A DNA stretch of 64,000 nt, taken from Carposina sasakii (lineage: Eukaryota > Arthropoda > Insecta > Lepidoptera > Carposinidae). The notes below the pieces were generated by a model. The model saw only the letters and a program-made list of their open reading frames with translations, made no database searches and was not told the origin of the DNA. Below are positions 1 to 10,045 of this stretch, in pieces. Numbering within the stretch: the first letter of the stretch is position 1; each line of letters starts with the position of its first letter. The DNA is taken from NCBI GenBank assembly GCA_014607495.2, contig CP053157.1, positions 9,982,001-10,046,000 on the forward strand, read 5' to 3'. The position numbers and the translations under genes were made by a program.

Positions 1-262
1 GAAATCGAGGGCAATCCTCAAATATTGTAGGCACATGTAGTCTGTTTTTATACTTTTACTGAGCGTTTTGATCACCACATATAAAACATAATATCTGATG
101 ATGGAATCTCTAAGGAATCTAGGGATATCCTCAAATATAAAGGGCACGAGTAGTCCGTTTTTAGATATTTATAGAGAATTTTGGTCAGCTACACATAATA
201 TAAAGGAAACGAGGGTCTGATGATAGAGCTGCCGAAAAACAGATAGTGGAACTTTTTAGTAA
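1..262. repeat. Imperfect tandem repeat, period about 113 bp
   Basis: The motif TCCTCAAATAT occurs at 15 and 128. Around it, blocks reading GGCAC..GTAGTC.GTTTTTA, TTTTGATCA/TTTTGGTCA and TCTGATGATGGA/TCTGATGATAGA recur in the same order. This is two diverged copies of one unit, continuing left of the window. No coding potential seen. Confidence 0.55.
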
Positions 263-332
263 CAAAATCCCCCTATGGCAGGGGGAGGCCTACGTCCAGT
301 AGTGGACTGCAATAGGCTTATGAAGATGAAGA
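263..332 (+). mobile_element. LINE-A 3' terminal fragment
   Basis: The segment carries GGGGGAGGCCTACGTCCAG, then GTGGACTGCAATAGGCTTATG and a GAAGATGAAGAT tail. The LINE-A end at 24660-24701 reads the same and encodes GE(I/A)YVQQWTAIG before its stop, so this is a 5'-truncated 70-bp copy of the C-terminus plus tail. Confidence 0.75.
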
Positions 333-399
333 TAATTGTATTAAGTCGTGAAATTGTATGTTGCGTTAAGCCGTGTCCGAAGTAAGATGGTTATAGAGG

Positions 400-515
400 A
401 AGAGGTAGACATGAGAATAACGAGATGACGGATAATAGGGATGAATGGAAAAGGAGTACCTACATATTGCACCGACCCCAAATGATTGGGAACAGGGCAG
501 GAAGAAGGAGTGTAA
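400..515 (+). mobile_element. Decayed non-LTR retrotransposon C-terminal fragment
   Basis: Across frames the segment reads like the end of a reverse-transcriptase polyprotein (DRDEWK..TY, DP...G.GQEE). Its first part (GAAGAGGTAGACATG...GATGACGGATAATA) recurs at about 39495-39550, and its last part (GGGAACAGGGCAGGAAGAAG) near 22519. No intact frame is left. The family assignment rests on resemblance only. Confidence 0.4.
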
Positions 516-590
516 TTATATGTTGCTTAAATAAGTGTGTACATGGCTGTTGTGCTGCCAAATCTCTTATATTCCTCCGAGGCGTAGTGC

Positions 591-1245
591 ATGTACCGTC
601 GCCACATACGCAATCTGGATCGATTCCACCTCAAGTGCCTCCGATCCATCATGAGAATCAGATGGTCCAACCGAGTGCGTAATACCGAAGTATTGCGAAG
701 AGCCAATGTAAGTGCCATTGAGGCCTACTTAATGCGTCGGCAGCTTCGGTGGTGCGGTCATGTGTCTCGTATGGCGGAGGAGAGATTGGCTAAGAGCATC
801 TTCTTTTCTGAACTAGAGGAGGGCAAGCGGAAACGCGGCGGGCAACTCCTCAGATACAAAGATGTTCAGAAAAGACATGAAGAGATGCAATATACTCGTA
901 GATCCATTTAAATGGGAAGTTTTGTCAGCACAACGACCAGAGTGGCGCAGGACGGTGATAAAGCAAGTACACGAGTTCGAGGAGCAGCGTCAAGCTGACC
1001 TTGACGCTAAACGTAATGAACTAAAGACTCGTCCTCCTGCTGCCATTATCTATAATACAATAATGGCGCACTAACCTGTCCTCTGTGTGCGCGGGCGTTC
1101 AGGGCGAAGATTGGCTATGTAAATGTAAGCCATCTCCGAGCGCATGAACGCCAACTTAGTAATATCTAGGAGTAGAAGTGGTCGCCATGACCGAAATTGG
1201 TCGGAGGTCATCATTATCATCATAATCATCATATTGTCAGACGTA
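591..1245 (+). pseudogene. Non-LTR retrotransposon (LINE-C) C-terminus, frameshifted, with C2H2-like finger
   Basis: The frame at 591-911 encodes a typical post-reverse-transcriptase region: [13 protein letters not shown], then [28 protein letters not shown] and [18 protein letters not shown]. The reading then shifts frame at about 880-910 and continues to 1074 (DPFKWE.LSAQRPEWRRTV.K...FEEQR). At about 1078-1150 a CPLC...HLRAH motif follows, a C2H2-like finger such as ends some CR1/L2-type elements. The 3' end is an ATCATTATC-type run at 1208-1232. The endonuclease and catalytic core are absent, so it is a dead 5'-truncated copy. Clade is inferred, not proven. Confidence 0.75.
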
Positions 1246-2288
1246 AAGTTTCGAAGCCTAGTCCTTTTTCTCTTTTGTCATGTGGCCTATTTTATATAAA
1301 AATTATATAAATCTGACAATATTATGCCTCCTAAACTTCGTACACGGCTTAACGCAATATATATTTGCCCTTTAGTTAAATTTTACTTTAGTAAGCTCGA
1401 GTTTTGGGAGGAAGTCGGTTTTTCGTTTTAAAAAAATTATCTTTAAACAATTTTTTATTTTTTTAAAGTACTTAAAGCTCTGCTAGCATTAAGTACCCAG
1501 GTTAACTTTGAGTACATTATGTCGCTCGTAGTAGGCAGAGACCTAAATAACATTATTTTGGTATAGGTTTGGTCCAACTACTAAGTAATCTGTTGTTTGT
1601 GTAAAGTTATGATTTGACAAGTACCAGAAATGCTACTCTCACCAGGCACAAAAATACCGTTTTTGAAATAAATATACCCTTTAACTTTTGAATATAAATA
1701 TGACAAAAGCTCGAGGAAGGCAGGCATCGTGTGAAAGCATTTACCCTCAGCGCCACAAGGGTAATACTTGTAGAGGAGCGCTCAATAAATACCGCTGAGT
1801 TGTTTGCATACCGCACAAATCTCAACGGGCAGGTAAAGATACCTTACATAAATTGGAAAATATTATATAACCTTTACCTATCCCGGGACCTATTCTAGTT
1901 AGACACGAGTGAGTAGGTACCTAATTGTTTATTATATTTACCAATTACAATGTAGATATGTATTGTATACATGAGAAGCTTATATAAGGAAATTCTTGTT
2001 ACGGTTACAATGTACTTGTATTATAATTATGCTGGTATTGTTACAGGATGTAACAAAGGGGGTATTAAGTCAAAAGCTATGATTAGCCCACTATAAAGAT
2101 CCTATCGACATAATACATTGAGACTCAAATTAGGAATATGTTATTTTTTTAAGATTATATGAATACTTCCGAATTTTTTAAAAGTTCACTACTATATGGA
2201 ATAGACACGTGATTTTAAAGGCTCTAATTTCAAGTTTCTTTATAGTTGGCTATTTTCATGGTATTTCGTTTAACATTCCTTTGTTGTT
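1246..2288. other. Unassigned AT-rich sequence
   Basis: No convincing gene, RNA or repeat boundary was found. The minus-strand 72-codon open frame at 1607-1825 has no recognisable motif and is treated as chance. I searched here, without success, for the next minus-strand exon of the Ig gene at 2748-2959. Confidence 0.4.
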
Positions 2289-2351
2289 ACATACATACAT
2301 ATACTTACATATAATTATGCCTTTATCCCTTACGGGGTAGGCAGAGCACCA
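2289..2351 (-). repeat. SINE-B 3' fragment with (TATG)n tail
   Basis: In reverse orientation the piece reads GCTCTGCCTACCCCGTAAGG GATAAAGGC, then a TATGTATG-type tail, matching the 3' end of the fuller copy at 35125-35375. Only about 60 bp are present. Confidence 0.65.
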
Positions 2352-2747
2352 AGGACCTAAATGACACCTAAGTACACATAATCCTGCTTCTATTTGTATG
2401 CCCCTTACTCTCACCCAAATTAGTTTGTATTTTTAAATCTGTGGTTGTATACCGAACATCCATTTTTTTTTTTTAATTCTATACAAATTATCATGAGTAA
2501 AGTGAGTAGTATAAGTGTAGGTGCTACCGAAGTGTCAGGACTATTCTATCTGGAAAAATTAACATTTGATTTCAAATCTCAAATTACCTGGTAAATAGTG
2601 TGTAACCCTTTTTTTAGATCCCTTATATAGCTACTATAAGAGAAAATCGCCCTTTCCTTTTACTTGTATGTTCTGTTCTGTCCTTATACTAATCAGTAGG
2701 TCACTACTACCATGTAACAAACATGCGTACAATACAATGATACACAC

Positions 2748-2959
2748 CGTAATCCCGGTATAGTAGTAACAGCCTGACCCTCTGAGGTGACCCAATGCAC
2801 CTCCGGGGTAGGATGTCCAGATGGCGCGGCAGACAGCAGTGGCGCCTCTGGTGGCAGGCCATAGCACCCGGGATGGGGGCTCCACTGAGAAATGTGGCCG
2901 CTTGTCGGTTGTCGCTGCGCTGATGGCCGCCAGGGTTGCCAGCCAGGCTAAGGTGTGAC
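2748..2959 (-). CDS. Exon of a Dscam-like Ig-superfamily cell-surface protein (signal peptide end and Ig1), frame broken once
   Basis: Reading the minus strand, a pyrimidine-rich tract ending CTATTTCCTAG (AG at 2961-2960) is followed by HTLAWLATLAAISAATTDKR, a hydrophobic signal-peptide end. Next comes PHFSVEPPSRVLWPATRG and ATAVCRA, the first strand and first cysteine of an Ig domain. One extra base near 2822 breaks the frame; beyond it the other frame reads SGHPTPEVHWVTSEGQAV and TTIPGLR, including the Ig tryptophan. The order EPPSRV, C, GHPTPEVHW, IPGLR is that of Ig1 in arthropod Dscam-type adhesion molecules, which act at the neuronal surface. A donor GTGTGT starts at 2747. The intron before the exon is phase 1, so a further exon with the start codon should lie upstream (to the right). 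Later exons are not in the left 2.7 kb. The single-base break may be an assembly error, a null allele or a pseudogene. Confidence 0.68.
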
Positions 2960-3109
2960 CTAGGAAATAGAAAGCTTATTATTTTCTGCCGTGTAGACGA
3001 GAAAGGTTTCTTAAAACATTTAGTTATAAGAAACACGCGGTTGCGTACCAAACAATAGGTTATTTAGAACTGCAGAATTCGCAAATAAGATCTTTCAGTG
3101 ACGTATAAC

Positions 3110-3200
3110 AAAGCAGGTTCAAATATAAAGATCAGTAACAAGTTTCTAGCTGATCGCCCGAGAGACGCCCTAAACTGTAGGTATTGGTCAATAAAAACCC
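3110..3200 (-). repeat. SINE-C fragment
   Basis: GATCAGTAACAAGTTTCTAG CTGATCGCCCGAGAGACGCC matches the middle of SINE-C copies at 15740 and 16165 in the same orientation. Both ends are lost. Confidence 0.5.
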
Positions 3201-3540
3201 TACATGCAAGCATTAATTCTCAGGTAAAGCTAATGGATTGTGGAAAAAAATATTAACGATTGTTCTCTATTATGACTGAAGGCATCTATTAGGTAATAAC
3301 GTAAAAGAAAATATTCATATCAGATCAGACAGCCATGATTTTTTATTCATAGAAAATATTTTTTAATGAACAAAAATCACGGTAGGTTGCAAACTATCTG
3401 TTCGATAGCTTGCTTTCGATATTGTGAAAATTTTAAATGTTCAACCGTTATCCATTTTACTTATCGTCAATTACTGAATGGAATTCACTCAGGCAGAGTG
3501 CTTTTCAGTTCTGTTATTATGTTAAAGCATATTACCTGTT

Positions 3541-3755
3541 CTGATGCGCGACTTCACTAGAACATATCAGCTGCATCTACTTCCTTGTCGTAAGAGGTAT
3601 TCTCAAACGATGAGCTTGCAACTTGTCACTGTTAATTAACATTTTACCCCACAATGCTAATGAAAGCTGCTGGATCATATTCGCGATCCCGAAATTATAG
3701 CTACTCCATTGGATGAAAACACAGCCATGATGTGCTGTACCTACCTACATTAGGC
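3541..3755 (+). repeat. SINE-C copy, diverged
   Basis: Ordered SINE-C landmarks are present: CATATCAGCTGCATCTACTT, CGTAAGAGGTATTCTC, GCAACTTGTCACTG, CCCACAATGCTAATG, GGATCATATTCGCGATCC, CTACTCCATTGGATG, ACACAGCCATG. The family has at least ten copies in this window. Confidence 0.65.
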
Positions 3756-4231
3756 TAAAATGTTATAAAATATCACAGCAAAATGCATAAAACTACAGCA
3801 AAATTGCAAGCCATAAACCTACACACCCCATCACCAAATCCGATTTATCTAAGCTATAAACTAACGTTTAACAAAATAAACTGGCGCCTAAAGTACTGGG
3901 AAATACAGTGTATATTTTCGCGCGTTGACCAGTGCTATTTAGTGCGTATTTTAAGATTTAAAATGTCGTTCATAGTGCTCCATAAAATAAATCACGCTAG
4001 CAGCATCTATCCGCGCTATGGAGGATAAGTGCATAAAGGAGATGCGAATGTTGGACTGTAAACTAAAAAATTACTAACATTTGCCTCTATCTTTCTACCA
4101 TTCCACAGCAACAACCTATTTTGATGGTAAATTTTTCTACGTATGTATATGAATAGATGTTTGTTTATATATACGCGTGTGTCACGGTAGCGGCTAAAAC
4201 ACTGCGTAAATACGATTTTGATGAATAAATA
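3756..4231. other. Unassigned AT-rich sequence
   Basis: Holds an 81-codon open frame (3783-4028) with no recognisable domain, no start context and no coding-like composition. Nothing else seen. Confidence 0.35.
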
Positions 4232-4560
4232 ATTACATATAATAAAAATGTAACGGATCGCTGTCTGTACATGGAAGATATATAAGAAAAAATATTATAG
4301 AATACCTTTATCAACGCAATAGTACACAAAACAATGATTTTTGGAATTTTTGTCTTTTTGTCGGTTTGTCTGTGCGTTTGTGCACGCTAATCTCAGAAAC
4401 GGCTGAACCGATTTCGATGCAGTTTTCAGGAATATATTGTGACAGGTCCCACGTAACATATAGGCTACTTTTTATCCCGGGAAAATGTTTATCCCAGATA
4501 ATTTCGATATTTTGTTTTTTTTCTGTAGTCCATGCGGACGGAGTCGCGGGCGTCCACTAG
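4232..4560 (+). mobile_element. Non-autonomous Helitron (Lep1-like), 329 bp
   Basis: The 3' end carries GGACG (4536-4540), a 10-base loop and CGTCC (4551-4555), then CTAG at 4557-4560 followed by T: the hairpin plus CTRR end of Helitrons. The 5' part (CATATAATAAAAATGTAACG) and the body (CTAATCTCAGAAACGGCTGA) match the copy at 17121-17482 closely. It has no coding capacity. The Lep1 label is from memory of the family. Confidence 0.75.
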
Positions 4561-4899
4561 TTATTAATAATATTCGTAATTGTGGTCCGGATGTATAATA
4601 ACGTTCAAAAGTCCAATAGGAATTCTATTAAACGATCGCTTGCGTACTAGTTTTACTTACAACATTATGGTTCTCTAAATGTATGCGTACACACATAAAT
4701 AGGCGCTCAACCAAATAAGCCATTATAAACGTTAAAATGCTACCTTATGAACCTTGACTGTACCTACTTTTTGCCATAGTTATATGACAAAAAGTTAGAG
4801 TTCTTAAGAACCCGTTTCCCTAGATATATATAACAATTTATCTACCAGCTAACGGCCAGTAACTAATGAAACACTTCAATCTCAACGTTATATCCACGA

Positions 4900-5085
4900 A
4901 CAGACTGTAGACCCAATCAGACCACCTCCACGCTGTCCTTCCTCCATCCGCGGCCATTTTATTTACTGCCAGCGCCAGTTGGAAGCGTCCCATAGAGACT
5001 GGGTGAAAGCGCGCGTATTTAAAAGCGCAGTCAGCACTATTCGGAACTGTTTTTTAAGCTGGAATTATGCTGATAGAGTATTATT
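4900..5085. other. GC-rich island, function unknown
   Basis: A CpG-containing block (CCGCGGCCATTTTATTTACT ... GCGCGCGTATTTAAAAGCGC) stands out from AT-rich flanks and matches no repeat recognised here. It holds a TATTTAAAAG element at 5018-5027, but no initiator at the usual distance, so it is not called a promoter. Confidence 0.3.
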
Positions 5086-5545
5086 TATGTTTTTCGTTTG
5101 AAATTCGATGTTATATTTTTTGTGCATTTTCTCATGTATGGTTAGTTCTCCCAAAGTATACGTAATGTCACACACAAAATGCTGTTTATCAAACACATAT
5201 ATGTAAACTTGTGATACTAACTTCTGCACCTTTTTTCGAATTCGTAAAAAAATATTCATGTTTCGTTTCATTCATGTGTTTATTTGATTTCATGCACTCC
5301 TTAAATTCTATTTGCCCTAGGTTCAACTTCAGTATTTAATTATATGGTAGAGTTTATAATCTTTTTCCAATATTTGGTACGTATGGTCTCATAAAACATG
5401 CGCCAATTTGATTTTCGAAAAAAAAATACAACTTCCTATTGCTTCTTTTGGCCATGATTTGCATTGATATGTTACTAAAATTGGCTAGTGTCCCATTTTG
5501 AGGTTTAACTTGTGCTACATATAAAATAAAGGTATATTCTAGCGT
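5086..5545. other. Unassigned AT-rich sequence
   Basis: Two minus-strand frames of about 70 codons (5065-5271, 5354-5569) lack recognisable motifs. Nothing else seen. Confidence 0.35.
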
Positions 5546-5548
5546 ATC

Positions 5549-5645
5549 ATGGTTTCTTTCGAAACTCACATTGCCAAAGATTTGGCATTTGTGTTATAGC
5601 CGGCTGCCTACCTGACGCCAACCCTCCTCGGGTATAGCAAAATGA
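5549..5645 (+). repeat. Repeat F, copy 1
   Basis: GGTTTCTTTCGAAACTCACA TTGCCAAAG...CCGGCTGCCTACC TGACGCCAACCCTCCTCGGG recurs at 21657-21745 at about 85-90% identity by eye. A shorter piece lies at 16040-16070. Class unknown. Confidence 0.6.
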
Positions 5646-6212
5646 AAACCATATGTACAAATTTCGCTGACGCGAATCTCTCTTTGTTATTGCAAGATAG
5701 GTAGGTAATAAACCTACGGAATTTAGACACTTGTTTAAATTAACTATGACGGACAAGGCCCACTTGCACAAAGTGTCTTCCCAGAGTTTATCTGTGGATT
5801 AGCATATTGATGGAATCGGTTTAGATGTTACTAGACATGAATCTAACGATTAAGAGCTTGTTGTAAGTAGGCCTCATTCTGTATTAATTATTCTGATCTG
5901 AATTTAGAGTTTGGAATTAATTTGATAATTTTTTGCGTTTTATGAATTTATTTGAACGAGCAAGAGTTGGTATATTAATAACTAAATATTAGGTTTATAA
6001 TTTTGAGGGTGAATGCTGTGTTATGAACTTTTATGATTTTAATATACTGGGCCGTAATTAAAATCGTAACCAGTATTTTTGAGGATATTTTTATGAAAAT
6101 TTATGTGCAAAGTTATCGAGTAGTACATGACCTATTTCTTAGGTTCTGCAAGCTTATAATGGACATCAACAACCAACTCTCATAGTCTAATTTAAAAAAT
6201 CATAATAAAAGA
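5646..6212. other. Unassigned AT-rich sequence
   Basis: No gene or repeat recognised. Confidence 0.35.
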
Positions 6213-6213
6213 T

Positions 6214-6440
6214 TCATCATCATCATCAGCCTATTGCAGTCCACTGCTGGACGTAGGCCTCCCCCAGGGCACGCCACAAGACTGCCATAGGGGGTATTTG
6301 CCCATAGTCACCACGCTGGGCAGGCGGGTTGGTGACCGCAGTTTGTATTTTGGACTGTGTTGTCAACACGGGAGGCGCTGCTGCCCACCTCCCGGAAACC
6401 CTTAATCGCCTCGTACGATACCAACGGGCAGACATGGGGT
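6214..6440 (-). mobile_element. SINE-A copy with LINE-A-type 3' end
   Basis: Read on the minus strand, it runs from GTCTGCCCGTTGGTATCGTA through GGGAGGTGGGCAGCAGCGCC to the shared end GGAGGCCTACGTCCAGCAGT GGACTGCAATAGGCTGATG and a (ATG)n tail at 6214-6227. The last 60 bp match the LINE-A 3' end; the rest does not match LINE-A coding sequence. Confidence 0.78.
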
Positions 6441-7480
6441 AATAAAAGATATACCTATGCAAGTTTAGAGATATGGCGCCCAGGATATGTTATCTCTCTC
6501 TCTCACTTACACGGAGACTATGTCAATGTCACGTGTTGACATGCAAACGTGAATAAAAAAACAAAACAAAGAAAAAATTCAAAACGTAACAAAAAAATTA
6601 ACGGTTTCAGCGTTACTGGTTTCAGGTGATCAGACCACACGCACAAACGAAATAATCAGTAAAATAATAGATATTATACGTATGATTTACAATAAATATA
6701 TGAATTACAATTTTATATTATTGATTTTAAGATATTTAAAGAAGAAGTGGGAGAAAGGAGAGGGAGTTAGAGATAGAAGGAAAAAGATATACCTATAAAC
6801 AAGTTCTAGAAGTATATCAAAAAGGAGCGATTAGGTTTTTTTTCTTAATTTGACCAAACTCCCTTTATGCCCAAAATTAATGTCCCTAGGTCACAGAAAA
6901 GCTTATTGTTCCATTTTCCAGCAGATTTTCCTAAGAGCTCTATAGATAGCGCTAACACTTTATTTGTAACTTTATGATAAAAACTACGACGAATCTAACA
7001 AAACTGCAAAATAAGATAAGCAAGCAAAACTTTACAAAATTTTAAAAATAATAGTAAACATGTACAAACCCCTCATTATTCTGTTGATCCTGGATCAAGT
7101 CATCAAAGTACAGTCCACAAAACGGCACACAGTCACACACATTGTTCACAAAGCTTTCCACTCACATTATTAATAAACTGCTTTAATAAAGTTCGAACAG
7201 CAATATAGGATCGTGAGCAAAAGTTTTCCCTCCAAGAAGGGAGGGTACGACACGTGCGTCCTCGATGAGGGCCTTACGCGGACTGACGTTGCTATTGGTT
7301 CATCGGCTGGTGGCTGTATAGTTGGAGATTCTTTTGCCACGGTAAAACGGGCCATGATACCTGTATATCATTCATCTGAGATGATATCAAAGACCAGAGA
7401 GCAGAGACCAAAGACATCATCTTTGATGATACCAACATGTAGTAGAATTACGTCTAGGATTATTTTATGCCTAATAAACC
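6441..7480. other. Unassigned sequence with one open, GC-richer patch
   Basis: Mostly AT-rich. The patch 7213-7450 is open in a plus frame (7213-7575) and partly in a minus frame (7170-7355, containing SVRVRPSSRTHVSYPPFLEG). No domain was recognised and no splice signals were convincing. Confidence 0.3.
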
Positions 7481-7705
7481 TTTTACGATGGGCTGACCAC
7501 CTGTCACCACTAACCGAACTTGTACATACATACATACATATAATCACGCCTTTACGAGTATCCCTTACGGGGTAGTGGTAACTTGTACATCTCAACTATA
7601 CCCTCAAAATTGGTCAGAAGTGGCACCATGTGGTTCTATCGGCCCTTAGTACTCTGCTACCCCTTAAGGGATAAAGGCGTGATTATAATATATGTATGTA
7701 AGTAA
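7481..7705 (+). mobile_element. SINE-B copy interrupted by a small insertion
   Basis: It reads CGATGGGCTGACCACCTGTC, CCGAACTTGTACAT, then after an insert CTCAACTATACCCTCAAAAT TGGTCAGAAGTGGCACCATG, ending GGGATAAAGGCGTGATTATA and a TATG tail. The full design is seen at 35125-35375. Confidence 0.75.
7528..7579 (-). mobile_element. 52-bp antisense SINE-B/LINE tail insertion with 11-bp target duplication
   Basis: AACTTGTACAT at 7517-7527 is repeated exactly at 7580-7590. The 52 bp between are the inverted 3' tail of the same family (ACATACATACATATAATCAC GCC...CCCTTACGGGGTAG). This is a tiny retroposed tail inserted into a sister copy. Confidence 0.7.
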
Positions 7706-7739
7706 ACCTTTTACGCTTTTATAGCCTATGTTTTAATCT

Positions 7740-7945
7740 GATGCGTTTCTTTACTAAAATACATCAGCTGCATCTCCTTCCGTGCATGTAGTAAGAGTCG
7801 ACTAAGGAATTCAGGGGCGTTTTTCAAGCGATAAGCAAAATGTCACTATAATTTACATCCATCCCCGCTATGCTAGTTGCAGTGGGATCTTGTTTATGAT
7901 CCTGCAGTTCTGGCTACCCCATTCGTCGTGTGTACCTATATTATT
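7740..7945 (+). repeat. SINE-C copy
   Basis: It contains CATCAGCTGCATCTCCTTCC, AAGAGTCGACTAAGGAATTC, CAAGCGATAAGCAAAATGTC, CCCCGCTATGCTAG, TTTATGATCCTGCAGTTCTG and GCTACCCCATTCG in family order. Confidence 0.72.
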
Positions 7946-8714
7946 ATGTATGTATTATTCTGTTTAATTAAAATCCGTTTCGTTTGTCCGCGAACACATC
8001 CTCGTAAACAGGTTTCCCATCATACTCATCACAACAAGTACAAATTTTACACGAGAAATAATTTAAACTTTTTCTCATTTTCTATACTTACTTCATTTTT
8101 TATTCTCTATAGTAACCAGGTTTCTGTAATAGCATTTAAAATCTTACTACTATTTAAAAGCTAAAAAACAAAATGGCCGACCACTGGACGCAGTTTACAA
8201 AATGTTAGGTGCCATTATACTAATAGTACCGTCCACGAGCTCATACAAAGCACCACATTTGAATACAACAGAACACGCCAATGCAACGCAATTAAACCGG
8301 TTTATAGCTATGGAATATTGCAATCGCAAGTTATTCAACACTCAGACCTATATTATTCGCATAAGGTACAAACTCTGTGTAATATTCCATGTGCCACAAA
8401 CTTATCTATTGAGGTGGATAAATAGGAAAAGTTACTCTTCCGTTGGTAAAATTGAGTTATTTCAAATCTCTGCATAGATTATAGCGACGCCATCAACAGA
8501 TAGGGAAAATTGTAGCATTATAAGCTGTTTTCCTGCATAGCACTTTTGAAGACGCATTCATTCTATATTCGAACTATATAGGTACATATACCTATGGAAG
8601 AAATGGTTCTTTGTTCATATGATATTACCGTTTTCCAATGACCTAGGTATTATTCGCTCCATAGGTACCTATTACTTCTAAATACCAATGGGAATACACA
8701 TACATATAGGTACA

Positions 8715-8872
8715 GTTGCATGTCCTAATAGGCGACTAAGGAACTCATGGGGATTCTCTCAGGCGATAAGCTAGGAACTTGTCACTGCCGCTGTGCCAAA
8801 CATGGCTGTGGGAACTCCTTTGTGACCCTGCAGTTCTGGACGCCTCATTTTGGGAACACAGCCGTGTTTATA
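8715..8872 (+). repeat. SINE-C copy, cut short by MITE-1
   Basis: GCGACTAAGGAACTCATGGG, CTCAGGCGATAAGCTAGGAA, CATGGCTGTGGGAACTCCTT and CCTGCAGTTCTGGACGCC lead into ACACAGCCGTGTTTATA, where MITE-1 begins at the TA. Confidence 0.7.
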
Positions 8873-9298
8873 CAGAATGATTTTTGGTCGTCAACGTTCC
8901 CGAAAACTACGGAATCTCCTCATCATCACGATCATTTTTCTCCATGGAAGCATACCTGGGAAGTGTCTGGTTTCCAAATTATTAGGGTCCAAAGTTGAGT
9001 AAATAGACTGCGTTTTTAATAATTTTATGTAATATAACTTTTTAAACCCTAATAATCTTTATTGCATAAATGCACATAGACGCGCATAGCGGGATTTTTT
9101 CACGAAAAATAATTAATATCTGTCTATAAAAAAAACTAACATAAACACTAGACACTATAAATTTCGCACGATCAAGGAATTTAAATTTTTTTTTTCAAGA
9201 AAAAAAAAAATCCCAGCATTTTTTTTGGCATAAACTTACTTTATTTCATGTATAGAATACGTACCCTTCGTTAAAGGTGGCCACAAAAAAACATCCTG
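8873..9298 (+). mobile_element. MITE-1 copy 1, TIR element with TA duplications
   Basis: It begins CAGAATGATTTTTGGTCGTC and ends AAAAAAACATCCTG, inverted versions of one terminus (consensus CAGGGTGATTTTT). TA flanks both ends (8871-8872, 9299-9300), as for Tc1/mariner-type elements. The interior matches copies at 15201-15549 and 32178-32559, including CATCATCACGATCATTTTTC and TAAACTTACTTTATTTCATG. No coding capacity. Confidence 0.75.
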
Positions 9299-9595
9299 TA
9301 TATAGGTATGTGAAATAAAATATTGATATTACCTACCAGTATGCCAAATTTTCGGTGTATGATGCAGAATGGGCACTGTAGTCAACTGACCACTAACTAA
9401 CTTGTGACCACAACTAGCGGTAACCACAAATTACACCGCAGCTGACGTACACGAGGTCAAAATGATGTGTATGTGAATACTACATTTTAGCTACATCACA
9501 ATAAACTAAATATTGATGCCTTAACTATTTGACTTTTTTAATACACATGAATAGATCACAAATAGTCTATTTTGCATAGAAATATTTTTTATCGC

Positions 9596-9664
9596 GTAAT
9601 AAACGTGGCTGTGTGATCTCCCTTATGATCCTGTAGTCCTACAGCCGTCTCTATGTCTGTATGT
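9596..9664 (+). repeat. SINE-C 3' fragment
   Basis: TAAACGTGGCTGTGTGATCT CCCTTATGATCCTGTAGTCC and a GTCTGTATGTA tail match the family's 3' third. Confidence 0.5.
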
Positions 9665-10045
9665 AGCTATATTTTATTTCTGACAATTTTAAAAAGAAAC
9701 AAAAAAACTATACTACGTAATATTTCTACTTTGTTAAGTAAATACATAAATATGAAAAACAAAGTGGCTAGCCAATATGCATTAGGTGCATGCGAAGTTG
9801 AAAGATTTTATTTATAATATTTCATTATTATTAAATTCTTTGCAATAACACAAACAAACTGTTAGTGGAAATTGTACTCAAAATATCTAAAAAGACAGTC
9901 TACTAAATATAACATTTGAATTATTATAATGCCTGATGATCCAAATTAATAAATGATAAATCCCCTAAATACCCAATTAGCATGATCGATACACGCTCAC
10001 TGATATTATGTACAGAGAGCAACATAGCCAGCGCACCGATGTTTA

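Noticed and set aside
5018..5040. Core promoter at TATTTAAAAG
   Set aside because: No initiator at 28-32 bases and no supporting motifs.
7213..7575. 120-codon plus-strand gene
   Set aside because: The second half reads through SINE-B and its tail insertion; the first half has no recognised domain and is also partly open on the other strand.
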